A stretch of 11,743 bases of DNA from Treponema sp. UBA3819 (GTDB taxonomy: Bacteria > Spirochaetota > Spirochaetia > Treponematales > Treponemataceae), in assembly GCA_002369025.1 (NCBI GenBank), contig DFDV01000028.1, positions 1 to 11,743 of the forward strand, read 5' to 3'. The notes under the pieces are model-generated. The model did not search any database, was not told where the DNA came from, and saw only the letters and a program-made list of their open reading frames with translations. Below, one piece after another: positions 1 through 7,669 of the stretch; the first letter of the stretch is position 1; each line of letters starts with the position of its first letter. A program made the position numbers and the translations under genes.

Positions 1-676
1 TTGTATCACCTTTTTTGATGCGTCCATTCATGATACGGATATGAATGATAACTCCACGGTATTCATCGTAATGACAGTCAAAAATCAATGCTTGGGTTTT
101 TCCGTTCGGGTCGCCTTCAGGAGCAGGGAATTTTGTTACAATGGCTTCCATCAAATCATCAATTCCCTGGCCAGTCTTTGCACTCACGGGAACTGCGTCA
201 TTAGAGTCCAGCCCCAGATCGTGGTCAATCTGACGCTTAATTGAAGGAATATCAGCAGAAGGCAGGTCAATTTTATTGATGACAGGAACGATTTCCAAAT
301 CCTGTTCCATGGCCATGTAGAGGTTTGAGACTGTCTGGCTTTCTACCCCCTGAGATGCGTCTATCAAAAGCAGGGCACCCTCACAGGAAGCAATTGCACG
401 GCTCACCTCATAGGAAAAGTCCACATGACCGGGAGTATCAACAAAGTTAAGCTCGTAGTCATGTCCGTCTTTTGCATGGTAAGGAATGGTAACCGCCTGG
501 CTCTTAATTGTAATGCCACGCTCCCGCTCAATGTCCATGTTGTCAAGAATCTGATTTTTCATCTGGCGGTCGTCTATAATCTGTGCCTTTTGAATAAGGC
601 GGTCAGCCAGCGTGGATTTTCCGTGGTCTATGTGAGCAACAATACAAAAATTGCGCTTATACTTCATCTCTGTCAT
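1..676 (-). CDS. lepA: Elongation factor 4 (LepA), N-terminal part, cut by window edge
   Basis: LepA/EF-4 is a ribosome-associated translational GTPase of the EF-G class. The 225 visible residues are the G domain and the beginning of domain II. All five G motifs are present: AHIDHGKST at about residues 14-22, ERGITI at 52-57, DTPGH at 80-84, NKID at 134-137 and SAK at 165-167. The histidine after DTPG (H84) is the catalytic residue of this class. The family is normally about 600 residues, so roughly the C-terminal 60% lies beyond the left edge. The start at 676 is preferred over the in-frame ATG at 667 because a GGAG lies 6 bases before the former and too far from the latter. The gene follows the HtrA-like protease after 21 bp, so it is probably the last visible gene of the tilS operon. 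The short spacing after DHGKST and the ILDNMDIERERGIT stretch favour LepA over EF-G or TypA. Confidence 0.95.
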   Translation of the reverse strand, partial: MTEMKYKRNFCIVAHIDHGKSTLADRLIQKAQIIDDRQMKNQILDNMDIERERGITIKSQAVTIPYHAKDGHDYELNFVDTPGHVDFSYEVSRAIASCEGALLLIDASQGVESQTVSNLYMAMEQDLEIVPVINKIDLPSADIPSIKRQIDHDLGLDSNDAVPVSAKTGQGIDDLMEAIVTKFPAPEGDPNGKTQALIFDCHYDEYRGVIIHIRIMNGRIKKGDT

Positions 677-697
677 ACAGTCTCCATTATCTGCCGG

Positions 698-2314
698 TTA
701 AAAATAGTAGGGGCTGTCCAGGGGGGCACCCATTCCCAGACTTCTGTCCAGATAGCCCTTTTTGCTGTTCTTTACATAAGCCATCAAATATACAGCAGAT
801 TTATCTTCATTAAATTCAACGCCAAGCACATCAACCGGATCGTTTTCTGAAAAACCGCTTTCATCGGCAACAGACCCCTTGATAATCGACTGAACGGAAT
901 ATTTATGACTGCTCATCGTTGAAACATGCACCAGCTTCATGCCAAAAATTGGAGTAAAGGAATTTGCCAGTACATCGCTGTTGTAAATGCGGTAGCCGGG
1001 GTTCTTCGGTCTTGTTGCAAGATAGACCAGGGCCGATTTATCTTCTCCAGATGCAGTTTTTGCGCTGATTACTGCCATTGTTTTTGCACTGCAGTAGAAA
1101 AGAATGCGCTGCATGTCTTCTATTGTGCGCACCGGCTGTCCGTTCAAAGCGGTAATCACATCGGATTCCACAATGCCAGCCCGGCTCAGACTGCCGCCCG
1201 GCATGACATACTGAACTTCCAGTCCCTGTTCTTTTCCCAGGTCTTTTTTTGTGTGTCCAAAGCCGCCCATCCAGGGATGCTCAAATTTTCCGCCGTGATA
1301 GAGGGCGGGAAGTTCTGCCTTTAAGTATTCAACCGGTATGGCAAAGTTTAAGCCTTCATACTGAAGCATACCTGCAAAGGCGATTGCCTGCACTGCTCCA
1401 TTTTCGTCAATACAGGGACCACCTGAGTTACCTGAGTTTATGGCGGCATCAATCTGAATAACTGAGCCTACCGTAAAGAGTTTTCTGTCCATTGAGCTTA
1501 CGATACCGCTGGTCAATGTGCTTTCAAGTCCGATTGGAGAACCAATGGCAAAAATCCGGTCACCCACATTCAAATCTTCGGAAGAGCCAAGTGCAAAGAC
1601 ATAGGGAGCATCCACTTCTGCCTTGAGCAGGGCCAGATCCACAATGGGATCCCAGCCGACAACCTTTGCGGGAATACGGGTTTCTGTATCACCGGCCATT
1701 TTTATGTAAAGGCGGGCATATCCCTCGTACTTGGGATTGACCAGATCTTCAATAACATGGTGGTTGGTAATCAGATAGCCGTTTTTTGAGATAAAAAAGC
1801 CGGAACCGATTACACGGTCTGCAAAGCCCATGCCGCGTTCAACTTTAAGTCCCCGGTCAATCCATACCGTTACCGTACCTGAAATATAAGTGGCACGTTT
1901 TTCTGCCGGAATCAGCTTGTTTTTTAATCCCGGTACATTGGCATCACTCAGACTCCGCAGTTCTTCCTTATTTTTTGGAAGAGAAGAAAGTTCTGCATAA
2001 CCTGCTTTTTCCAGAGACTCATAAAGATGCAGGGCTTCAAACCAGTTTTCTTTTTTTATAAAGTCATTGTATTCTTTAACGACTTCTCTGGTACACTCTT
2101 CTATCGTTTTGCTGTCATCCAGAAGTTTTGCCCGCCACAGAGCCTGAACCGTGTCACTTTCACGGAGTTTTTCAATCCGTTTAATTTCTTCCCTGCGGAC
2201 ATCTTCTTCCGTGTAATCCGGATGAGAATAAACATGTTCCGGCTGTTTAATGGAGGAGCAGGAAAAAAACAAACCTGCACAAATCACTGCTGCAATACTA
2301 ATTTTTTTCATCAT
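698..2314 (-). CDS. HtrA/DegP-like S1C serine protease, predicted lipoprotein with C-terminal PDZ region
   Basis: This 538-residue protein begins with a basic-hydrophobic signal ending at Cys19 (LFFSC), a relaxed spirochaete-style lipobox, so it is probably a lipoprotein acting in the periplasm or at the outer membrane. Residues 25-140 are charged and mostly helical, and I do not recognise that part. The trypsin-like domain spans about 145-335 with a complete triad: His186 in TNHHV, Asp226 in VDLALL and Ser297 in GNSGGP. A PDZ domain follows at about 345-430 and a second weaker PDZ-like segment at 455-515. The protease is therefore predicted to be active, unlike degenerate HtrA relatives. Two adjacent ATG codons (2314 and 2311) are possible starts, and neither has a strong ribosome site. 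The start lies inside the 3' end of the upstream TPR gene (17 bp overlap), which suggests translational coupling. Its substrates cannot be told from sequence. Confidence 0.88.
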   Translation of the reverse strand: MMKKISIAAVICAGLFFSCSSIKQPEHVYSHPDYTEEDVRREEIKRIEKLRESDTVQALWRAKLLDDSKTIEECTREVVKEYNDFIKKENWFEALHLYESLEKAGYAELSSLPKNKEELRSLSDANVPGLKNKLIPAEKRATYISGTVTVWIDRGLKVERGMGFADRVIGSGFFISKNGYLITNHHVIEDLVNPKYEGYARLYIKMAGDTETRIPAKVVGWDPIVDLALLKAEVDAPYVFALGSSEDLNVGDRIFAIGSPIGLESTLTSGIVSSMDRKLFTVGSVIQIDAAINSGNSGGPCIDENGAVQAIAFAGMLQYEGLNFAIPVEYLKAELPALYHGGKFEHPWMGGFGHTKKDLGKEQGLEVQYVMPGGSLSRAGIVESDVITALNGQPVRTIEDMQRILFYCSAKTMAVISAKTASGEDKSALVYLATRPKNPGYRIYNSDVLANSFTPIFGMKLVHVSTMSSHKYSVQSIIKGSVADESGFSENDPVDVLGVEFNEDKSAVYLMAYVKNSKKGYLDRSLGMGAPLDSPYYF

Positions 2315-4418
2315 CTTTTACCGTTGATTCCGGGAGCATTTCACCGAATGTCATCTTTCCGATGCGAACGCCCAGCATCCTTTCTTTTTCATTTTCAACT
2401 ATAATACAAACACCTTGAGGAACCCTTTGGTTAAGGCCGTCTATAATTTTTCTCATATTTTTATCAGAACCACGCTGTCCAATCCAGAAGAAATCAGGAA
2501 TGCCTGTAGCAAGCACAGGGAGAATTCTGTTTCCGTCCCTCACCTGAACCGGCGTTCCGTTCTCAAATGAAACGCATACTTCTGCATTTGTGAGGGGCTG
2601 GTGAAAGAGAGAATCTTCCCTCAGGACACCGTCTTCTGACTTGGGATACTTAATGTAGCGGGTATTCCATTTTCCGTCGCTCGTAGTATCCCATGAAGAG
2701 ATTTTTCCTTCTCCAGGCAGATATTCTTCCGTAAAATCGGGAATGGTATCTCCATTTGTATCCACCTGAATCATGCGAACATAAAATCCTGTACCCGAAG
2801 AAGGTGAACCAAAGAGATTTGTAATAATCTGCATTTCGTCAGACTGACTGATTACAGTCTGCTTACGGTCTGGAGAAAAACCGTAAAATTCCGTCGTCTC
2901 AAAAAGTCCGTCACCATCCCGGTCTACTACGCGGATGACAGGAATTCCCTTTTCAAACTGAGCCTGGGCATACATTTCATCGCCCACCGTATAGCGTGCT
3001 ATCTGCGCAACCCCATCCAAAAGGCTTACGGTAATCATGGCACCCTTGCGCTCATCCGAAGGCAGTGTGTAGCTTGACGAAGCATGAAGCAGTTCCACCG
3101 CAGAGACCGGCACCACTTCTGCCTGTACATCAGGAAAGAAAAATTCCAGATTGAGGGCAGATTTTATCGCTTCAACCGGGCGCATTACAAAGGGAGTCCA
3201 GCGGAGCATTTCGCCCACAAGATTAAAATCCAGTTCCGAATTGTCCTGCAGCGTGTAGCGGGCTGTTTTTATCCAGGGCCAGCTGCCGTAGAGTACATCA
3301 AGGTGAGAATCTGTTAAATGCACCTTTACGGGCACGCCAAAGTCACAGTCAGCAATCCAGTCAAATTCATCATCCTGTTCCCTGCCGTAAAAGACATGCA
3401 GGGGTCTGCCACGGTTGTAATCCGTAATGACATTTGCAAGGCCGTCACTGTCGGAATCCGCAATAACCCGTCCGCCGTAAGCATTCAGATATTCATACAA
3501 ATCCTGTTTTGCTTTTTCTTCCCTGATAAGGGGAACAAAATCCTGCATGACGGTAAGAGAAATCGTATCATCAGCATAGAAAAAGAAAACATCAAGAGCA
3601 GCGTCCTCTTCCAGAAGGCCTGTACGCAGGGCATATTCTGCATAAAGGGGCGTTGTCAGATTGCGGGCCTTGAATGACTGTAAAAGCCGGTTCTGTTTTT
3701 CCCCTTCTGCAAAAATAGCCGCATAGAGTTCCAGTTCTGCGCTGGGGCTGGTATAGGAAGACATGGCCAGAATAAAGGCATCTGCAATTTTTCGCACTGT
3801 ATAGGGAAGCCCCTCAGTATCAAGGCCGCTGGCAGCATCCTGCAAGAGTGTTTTATGCAGGCGGTATTCCTGAGAAAAGAAAAGTTCTGCAAAACGCAGG
3901 TCAGTCGGGTAAATTCTCCGGGCCGCATCAATTTTTTCCCTGGCCCTTTCTATATATTCGCCGCCCATATTGTAATAACAGCGGGAACGAATGTATTCCG
4001 CATCAGCCGAATAAAGGAAGGGAGCCTGATCCAGAACCTCAACCGCTTCCTTAAAACACAGAGTCGTACTCAGCACATCCGCATAGAGAATGCGGGCAGA
4101 ATCACGGTTGTAGTCTACCCATTCACCTTTGGTAAGGGATCTGACCACCAGAGGCAATATAACTGATTTTTTTTCACCGGTATTAGACTGAGACACTGCC
4201 CGTATATACCACAAATCCGCAATGCCGTCATCATAGGCAAGACCCAGGCGGGCGTTTGAATCTGCTTCTTTCCATTGTTTCTGGGAAGCGTACTGCTTTG
4301 CCAGCTGCAGGTAGCGGATTGCCGTCCGCCGGTTTGCACTCCGGGCAGAATCTGACTGGGCAAAAAGCAATGCACCTGCAAAAAAGAGGAAAAAGATGAG
4401 AGCCACACTTCTTTTCAT
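2298..4418 (-). CDS. Exported TPR-like protein with aspartate-rich calcium-type loops
   Basis: I do not recognise a named family. The product is about 706 residues. Residues 1-21 form a clear signal peptide (MKRSVALIFF, then a hydrophobic core ending LLFAQ), so it is probably periplasmic or on the outer membrane. Residues 30-200 look like TPR or other helical repeats, for example the stretch around residues 34-60 (LAKQYASQKQWKEA). The remainder is beta-rich and contains four D-x-[DNT]-x-D-[GT]-x-x-[DEN] loops, at about residues 321, 499, 553 and 577, resembling EF-hand, dockerin or thrombospondin-3 calcium sites. I chose the ATG at 4418 rather than the TTG at 4430 because the signal peptide starts there and because it forms an ATGA overlap with the tilS stop codon. 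It overlaps the following protease gene by 17 bp, suggesting the two work in the same envelope compartment. Confidence 0.75.
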   Translation of the reverse strand: MKRSVALIFFLFFAGALLFAQSDSARSANRRTAIRYLQLAKQYASQKQWKEADSNARLGLAYDDGIADLWYIRAVSQSNTGEKKSVILPLVVRSLTKGEWVDYNRDSARILYADVLSTTLCFKEAVEVLDQAPFLYSADAEYIRSRCYYNMGGEYIERAREKIDAARRIYPTDLRFAELFFSQEYRLHKTLLQDAASGLDTEGLPYTVRKIADAFILAMSSYTSPSAELELYAAIFAEGEKQNRLLQSFKARNLTTPLYAEYALRTGLLEEDAALDVFFFYADDTISLTVMQDFVPLIREEKAKQDLYEYLNAYGGRVIADSDSDGLANVITDYNRGRPLHVFYGREQDDEFDWIADCDFGVPVKVHLTDSHLDVLYGSWPWIKTARYTLQDNSELDFNLVGEMLRWTPFVMRPVEAIKSALNLEFFFPDVQAEVVPVSAVELLHASSSYTLPSDERKGAMITVSLLDGVAQIARYTVGDEMYAQAQFEKGIPVIRVVDRDGDGLFETTEFYGFSPDRKQTVISQSDEMQIITNLFGSPSSGTGFYVRMIQVDTNGDTIPDFTEEYLPGEGKISSWDTTSDGKWNTRYIKYPKSEDGVLREDSLFHQPLTNAEVCVSFENGTPVQVRDGNRILPVLATGIPDFFWIGQRGSDKNMRKIIDGLNQRVPQGVCIIVENEKERMLGVRIGKMTFGEMLPESTVKDDEKN

Positions 4419-5689
4419 TTTACAATCCAATCTGAATACCCGAATTCGCTTCCAAGTATAGCAATAACCGGCTGTCCTTCCCGGGATAAGTCCTGAATCA
4501 GCGGAATACGATTTTTATCTTCTGCCGACACTTTCCAGTCCGTGAAAATCTTCTGCACCGGTTTCATACTTCCGTCTTTTGCCCTGATTACATCCCCGCT
4601 CTGCAGGCTCCGTCGCAAAAGAACAGAATTGCTATCTTCTTTTATTATATCAAGAAATCCACTTTCAGTCGCCTTGTTTTGACATTTTTTTACATAAATT
4701 TTTTCTGAATTAAGGGATATTTCCACTCCCCCTGCAGAAAGAGACAATCCTTTTTTTTCCTGCTCATCACCTTTCCATGCACAGACTCTGCGCACCAGAC
4801 TGTAGGGAAGACGCCCCTGACAGGGAAGCAGATTACAGGCCTGATACAAAAGACGGCGGCGCAGGGCCTTTTCCTGCCCATAAAAAGAAGCCGCATCCAT
4901 AAAGAGCCCCTTTTCATCCCTTCCCCAAACTGTTCTGTCAGAAAGAGCCTGCAGGGCATCATTATCATCTCTTGCCTTTTCCGCCCCATACAGAACGGCC
5001 TTCTTCCATCCTTTAAAATGCCCGTCAAGAAAAGGGATAAGGTTGTGGCGGATATTATTGCGAAGATATGCCGTATCTGCATTTGTTGAGTCAGTACGCC
5101 AGTCCTGTCCGCATTCATGCAGATAGGCTTCAATTTCTTCCCTGCTCACATCAAGCATTGGGCGGACAAAGTGATTTCGTCTCCTCAGAATTCCGCCGCC
5201 ACCTTCACTTCCACTTCCCTGCAAAAAACGCATCAGGATTGTTTCAAGCAGGTCATTCTGATTGTGGGCCAGACAGAGGGCAGAAAGATTTTCCTGAGAA
5301 ATAAAATCAGAAAATGCCTGGTAGCGCAAGGCTCTTGCAGCCGCCTCTATCCCCTGCCCGTCCTTTTCTGCTTCAAGAAAAACCTTTCCCCGTGGAATCG
5401 TCACAAGTGTACAGGACACATTAAGACGGCTGCACAAATCCATTACAAAGCGGGCATCTCCTGCCGTTTCATTTTCTTCCCGGATATTATGATTTACCGT
5501 AATAACCCGAATCAGGGCAGCATCAAAAAGAGAAAGCAGGGCAAGCAAAAGTGAGATGGAATCTGCCCCGCCACTCACGGCCAGGCCCAGAGGATGCTCC
5601 GGACAGACAGACTCCGGCGGCAGGCCGGCACTTACGAGACCAGAAGATATTTTTTCTTCAAATGCCGTCATTCCGGCACTTTTTTCCAA
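4415..5689 (-). CDS. tilS: tRNA(Ile)-lysidine synthase TilS
   Basis: TilS uses ATP and lysine to convert C34 of tRNA-Ile(CAU) to lysidine, switching the codon read from AUG to AUA. It is normally essential. The N-type ATP pyrophosphatase loop SGGADS is at residues 39-44, and the second family signature reads AHNQNDLLET (141-150) where the usual form is AHHxDDxxET. The DSTN and YLRNNIRHNLIP motifs at about 190-210 are present. The region after about 340 (SLQSGDVIRA, then FTDWKVSAEDKNRIPLI) fits the TilS C-terminal domain. The length of 424 residues is normal. The TTG at 5689 is chosen because GGAG stands 7 bases before it, whereas the ATG six codons in (5671) has only a GGA about 12 bases away. 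It starts 15 bases behind the rplY terminator and its stop overlaps the next gene by 4 bp. Confidence 0.93.
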   Translation of the reverse strand: MEKSAGMTAFEEKISSGLVSAGLPPESVCPEHPLGLAVSGGADSISLLLALLSLFDAALIRVITVNHNIREENETAGDARFVMDLCSRLNVSCTLVTIPRGKVFLEAEKDGQGIEAAARALRYQAFSDFISQENLSALCLAHNQNDLLETILMRFLQGSGSEGGGGILRRRNHFVRPMLDVSREEIEAYLHECGQDWRTDSTNADTAYLRNNIRHNLIPFLDGHFKGWKKAVLYGAEKARDDNDALQALSDRTVWGRDEKGLFMDAASFYGQEKALRRRLLYQACNLLPCQGRLPYSLVRRVCAWKGDEQEKKGLSLSAGGVEISLNSEKIYVKKCQNKATESGFLDIIKEDSNSVLLRRSLQSGDVIRAKDGSMKPVQKIFTDWKVSAEDKNRIPLIQDLSREGQPVIAILGSEFGYSDWIVK

Positions 5690-5704
5690 AGCACTTCTCC
5701 AGAC

Positions 5705-5731
5705 AAAAAAAGCCCCCTTGCGGGAGCCTTT
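5705..5731 (-). terminator. Intrinsic terminator after rplY
   Basis: On the minus strand a G+C-rich stem (GCTCCC pairing with GGGGGC around a GCAA tetraloop) is extended by A-T pairs at its base and followed directly by seven Ts. It lies 18 bases past the rplY stop codon, so it should end the ispE-spoVG-tRNA-rplY unit. The tilS ribosome site begins only five bases past the T run. Confidence 0.93.
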
Positions 5732-5749
5732 GCAAAAATATCAGTTCGC

Positions 5750-6301
5750 TTAGCGAGCCGGTGCAATGCTGATGATTTTTTCCTCAGCGTTGGTCAGAAT
5801 AGAAACATTCTTTCCAAGGTCAAGGTCTTTAACCAGCAGAGCTTCGCCGATATTTACCGGAGAAACATCTACAGTAACACGAGCCGGCATGTCTTTAGGC
5901 AGGCTCTTTACCTTGATTTCAGGAATGTGCTTTACCATAAAGCCGCCCTTCAAAACACCAGCCGGAGTACCGCTGTAGTGCAGTTTGAATGTGCGAACGA
6001 CAGGCTTCTTGTTGCTTACAACAAGGAAATCTGCATGCAGAACGGTATCTGTCTTGATATCGTATTCTGTGTCGCGAATAAAGGCATCGTATGACTTTCC
6101 ATCAGCGTTCAGTGTAACAAGTGTAGTAGCGGTGATAGAACGCCACACTTTGTTGAACTGTGCTTTATCAACATCCAATGATGTTGCTTTTCCTGCCTCA
6201 TCGTACATTACTGCAGGAATACGACCACTTTCACGCAGCTGCTTGGCAACTTTTTTACCGTTTTCTTTGCGTGTGTTTGCGTCAATAACTAACTGATCCA
6301 T
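5750..6301 (-). CDS. rplY: 50S ribosomal protein bL25, CTC/TL5 type
   Basis: bL25 binds 5S rRNA in the large ribosomal subunit. At 183 residues this is the long CTC (general stress) form: an N-terminal 5S-binding domain at about 1-92, with the typical opening (TRKENGKKVAKQLRESGRIP) and VMYDEAG, followed by the TL5/CTC beta domain (about 100-178, including VDVSPVNIGEALLVKDL). The ATG at 6301 is preceded by AGGAG at 8 bases, so the start is well supported. The gene follows tRNA-Gln and spoVG and is closed by a strong terminator. Placement near spoVG is a conserved bacterial arrangement (as in Bacillus, where ctc lies a few genes from spoVG). There is no pth gene next to it here. Confidence 0.95.
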   Translation of the reverse strand: MDQLVIDANTRKENGKKVAKQLRESGRIPAVMYDEAGKATSLDVDKAQFNKVWRSITATTLVTLNADGKSYDAFIRDTEYDIKTDTVLHADFLVVSNKKPVVRTFKLHYSGTPAGVLKGGFMVKHIPEIKVKSLPKDMPARVTVDVSPVNIGEALLVKDLDLGKNVSILTNAEEKIISIAPAR

Positions 6302-6342
6302 CTCAGGAGCTCCTCGTTACAAAAATCTATATTTTTCTACTA

Positions 6343-6415
6343 CTGGGACGACAGGATTCGAACCTGTGGAATACCGGCACCAAAAGCCGGGGGCTTACCG
6401 CTTGCCGACGTCCCA
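6343..6415 (-). tRNA. tRNA-Gln (anticodon UUG)
   Basis: The 73-base gene folds into a full cloverleaf: acceptor stem TGGGACG/CGTCCCA, D stem GGC/GCC, anticodon stem CCGGC/GCCGG with loop TTTTGGT, and T stem ACAGG/CCTGT with loop TTCGAAT. The anticodon (minus strand 6383-6381) is TTG, reading CAA and CAG. The discriminator base is G, and U1-A72 is as expected for tRNA-Gln. No 3' CCA is encoded (the next bases are TAG), so CCA must be added by nucleotidyltransferase. It lies between spoVG and rplY, and no promoter of its own is evident, so it is probably processed from a longer transcript. tRNA-Gln(UUG) is one of the three normal targets of MnmA, encoded about 1.3 kb away. Confidence 0.96.
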
Positions 6416-6428
6416 AAATATGCCCTTC

Positions 6429-6454
6429 ATAGATGCAGAAAAATCTACATCTAT
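6429..6454 (-). other. Strong hairpin between spoVG and tRNA-Gln
   Basis: An 11-bp stem (ATAGATGTAGA pairing with TCTGCATCTAT, one T-G pair) closes a TTTT tetraloop. It lies 6 bases past the spoVG stop codon and 13 bases before the tRNA. There is no T run after it, so it is not a standard intrinsic terminator. It may protect the spoVG 3' end or mark a processing point for release of the tRNA. Confidence 0.6.
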
Positions 6455-6460
6455 CCGCGC

Positions 6461-6745
6461 TTAATCCTCGTCGCCTTCACCAGCTTCTTCTACATGGCCG
6501 GCGTTGTATTCGGCAAGAATTTTGTCCTGTAGTGCATTTCTAAAATCAGGACTGATAGGATGCGCGACATCCTTGTAATCTCCATTCGCAGTCTTACGGC
6601 TTGGCATAGCGATAAACAATCCTGTTTTGCCTTCAATAATCTTTACGTTATGAACAACAAAGCAGTTATCGAACGTTACCGTTACATAAGCCCGTAGTTT
6701 GCCTTCTGCAGCAACTTTACGTATGCGCAGTTCTGTTACTTCCAT
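6461..6745 (-). CDS. spoVG: SpoVG family nucleic-acid-binding regulator
   Basis: SpoVG is a small DNA/RNA-binding protein named for its Bacillus sporulation phenotype. In non-sporulating bacteria, including Borrelia, it acts as a site-specific nucleic-acid-binding regulator. The 94-residue length is typical. The N-terminal MEVTELRIRKV strand, the FVVHNVKIIEG segment and the family signature MPSRKTANGDYKDVAHPI (about 47-64) are all present, with an acidic tail. A GGAGG lies 8 bases before the ATG. It is 52 bp behind ispE and probably shares its promoter. The neighbourhood ispE-spoVG-rplY echoes the Bacillus order. Confidence 0.95.
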   Translation of the reverse strand: MEVTELRIRKVAAEGKLRAYVTVTFDNCFVVHNVKIIEGKTGLFIAMPSRKTANGDYKDVAHPISPDFRNALQDKILAEYNAGHVEEAGEGDED

Positions 6746-6797
6746 TACTAATACCTCCGCTTCTGTCTGACAGATATAAACCTATCAGAGAAAAACG

Positions 6798-7661
6798 CTA
6801 TACCAAAATGCAATTTTTCCATTTTAATTGCAGTTCAGCAAACGCTTTTTTTGAAGCTTCGGCAGCTTCATAAACTCCAAACACTACAGCACCAGATCCG
6901 GTCATATCAGACCATACAGCACCACTTTTTTTAATATCCGCAAGAGCCTGAGCAATTACAGGATATTTTTTTGTTAGAGCTAAAGTAAAACTGTTTCCAA
7001 AAGTCCAGTTTTTAACCGACCCCTGGTAAATACTTTTATACTCTCTAAAATCAGGATAAACAATGTCTATTCCTGACTCTATACTCTCGTCAACCAGGGC
7101 ATAAGCCTCTTTTGTAGAGCTATGCACATCCGGTAAAACCAGAATATAATATAAGTCTTTTCTAGGCGAGATGGGTGCAACAATCTCTCCTCGCCCTGAA
7201 ACAAGTGCAGCTCCTGTCCCATCCTTTCCGCAATGCAAAAAGAAAAAAACATCACTTCCGACCTGTTCTGCGACAGCATCTGCAAGTGAATCAGTTAATT
7301 CAACATCATTCAGCAGGGCCAGAGCCCTTAAAAACGACGCAGCGTTAGATGAACCACCGCCAAGCCCGCCTCCAGCAGGAATACGCTTTGTAATTTTTGC
7401 ACGAACACCCGTATTCTTTCCTGTCAGCCGACAAAATGCCGTGTATGTTGCAGTCAAAGTGTTTTCCGCAGGAAGTCTTAATTCTGCGCATTCCACTTTG
7501 CAGGCATTACATTCAGACGTTTTTTCCACATATAAGTCATCAAAAAAATCTACCGTCTGAAATATGCTCTCGATATTATGAAATCCGTCCTCTCGCCTGG
7601 GTAATACCTTTAAACCGATATTTACTTTCGCGTTGCAACGAACTGAAACATCGCACAACAT
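6798..7661 (-). CDS. ispE: 4-diphosphocytidyl-2-C-methyl-D-erythritol kinase IspE
   Basis: IspE phosphorylates the 2-hydroxyl of CDP-methylerythritol with ATP in the MEP route to isoprenoids. This 287-residue protein has all three GHMP kinase motifs: the N-terminal AKVNIGL (11-17, Lys12), the ATP loop PAGGGLGGGSS (95-105) and the C-terminal MTGSGAVVFG (253-262). Asp137 in GSDVFFF matches the catalytic aspartate. The ATG at 7661 gives the usual short lead before the AKxN motif, and no plausible later start exists. There is no ribosome binding site. A near-consensus promoter ends only a few bases before the ATG, so translation probably begins on a leaderless or nearly leaderless mRNA. It leads the ispE-spoVG-tRNA-rplY unit. 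Confidence 0.96.
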   Translation of the reverse strand: MLCDVSVRCNAKVNIGLKVLPRREDGFHNIESIFQTVDFFDDLYVEKTSECNACKVECAELRLPAENTLTATYTAFCRLTGKNTGVRAKITKRIPAGGGLGGGSSNAASFLRALALLNDVELTDSLADAVAEQVGSDVFFFLHCGKDGTGAALVSGRGEIVAPISPRKDLYYILVLPDVHSSTKEAYALVDESIESGIDIVYPDFREYKSIYQGSVKNWTFGNSFTLALTKKYPVIAQALADIKKSGAVWSDMTGSGAVVFGVYEAAEASKKAFAELQLKWKNCILV

Positions 7662-7669
7662 ACTGTTTT

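Noticed and set aside
425..850. 141-residue open frame on the plus strand
   Set aside because: It lies antisense across the lepA and protease genes, both with clear family motifs; no ribosome site and a composition unlike a real protein.
5594..6094. 166-residue plus-strand open frame
   Set aside because: It runs through the rplY terminator and opposite rplY, which is certain; no homology or ribosome site.
6305..6314. AGGAGCTCCT palindrome covering the rplY ribosome site
   Set aside because: It cannot fold on itself beyond three pairs around a four-base loop, too weak to claim control of rplY.
6342..6416. tRNA fragment or attachment site next to tRNA-Gln
   Set aside because: No repeated tRNA 3' end and no integrase gene in the window; the flanking genes are housekeeping.
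6763..6773. CTGTCTGACAG inverted repeat before spoVG, resembling the dyads near 11500
   Set aside because: Arms of five with a one-base centre; the TGTC-N10-GACA spacing is not met, so the likeness is probably chance.
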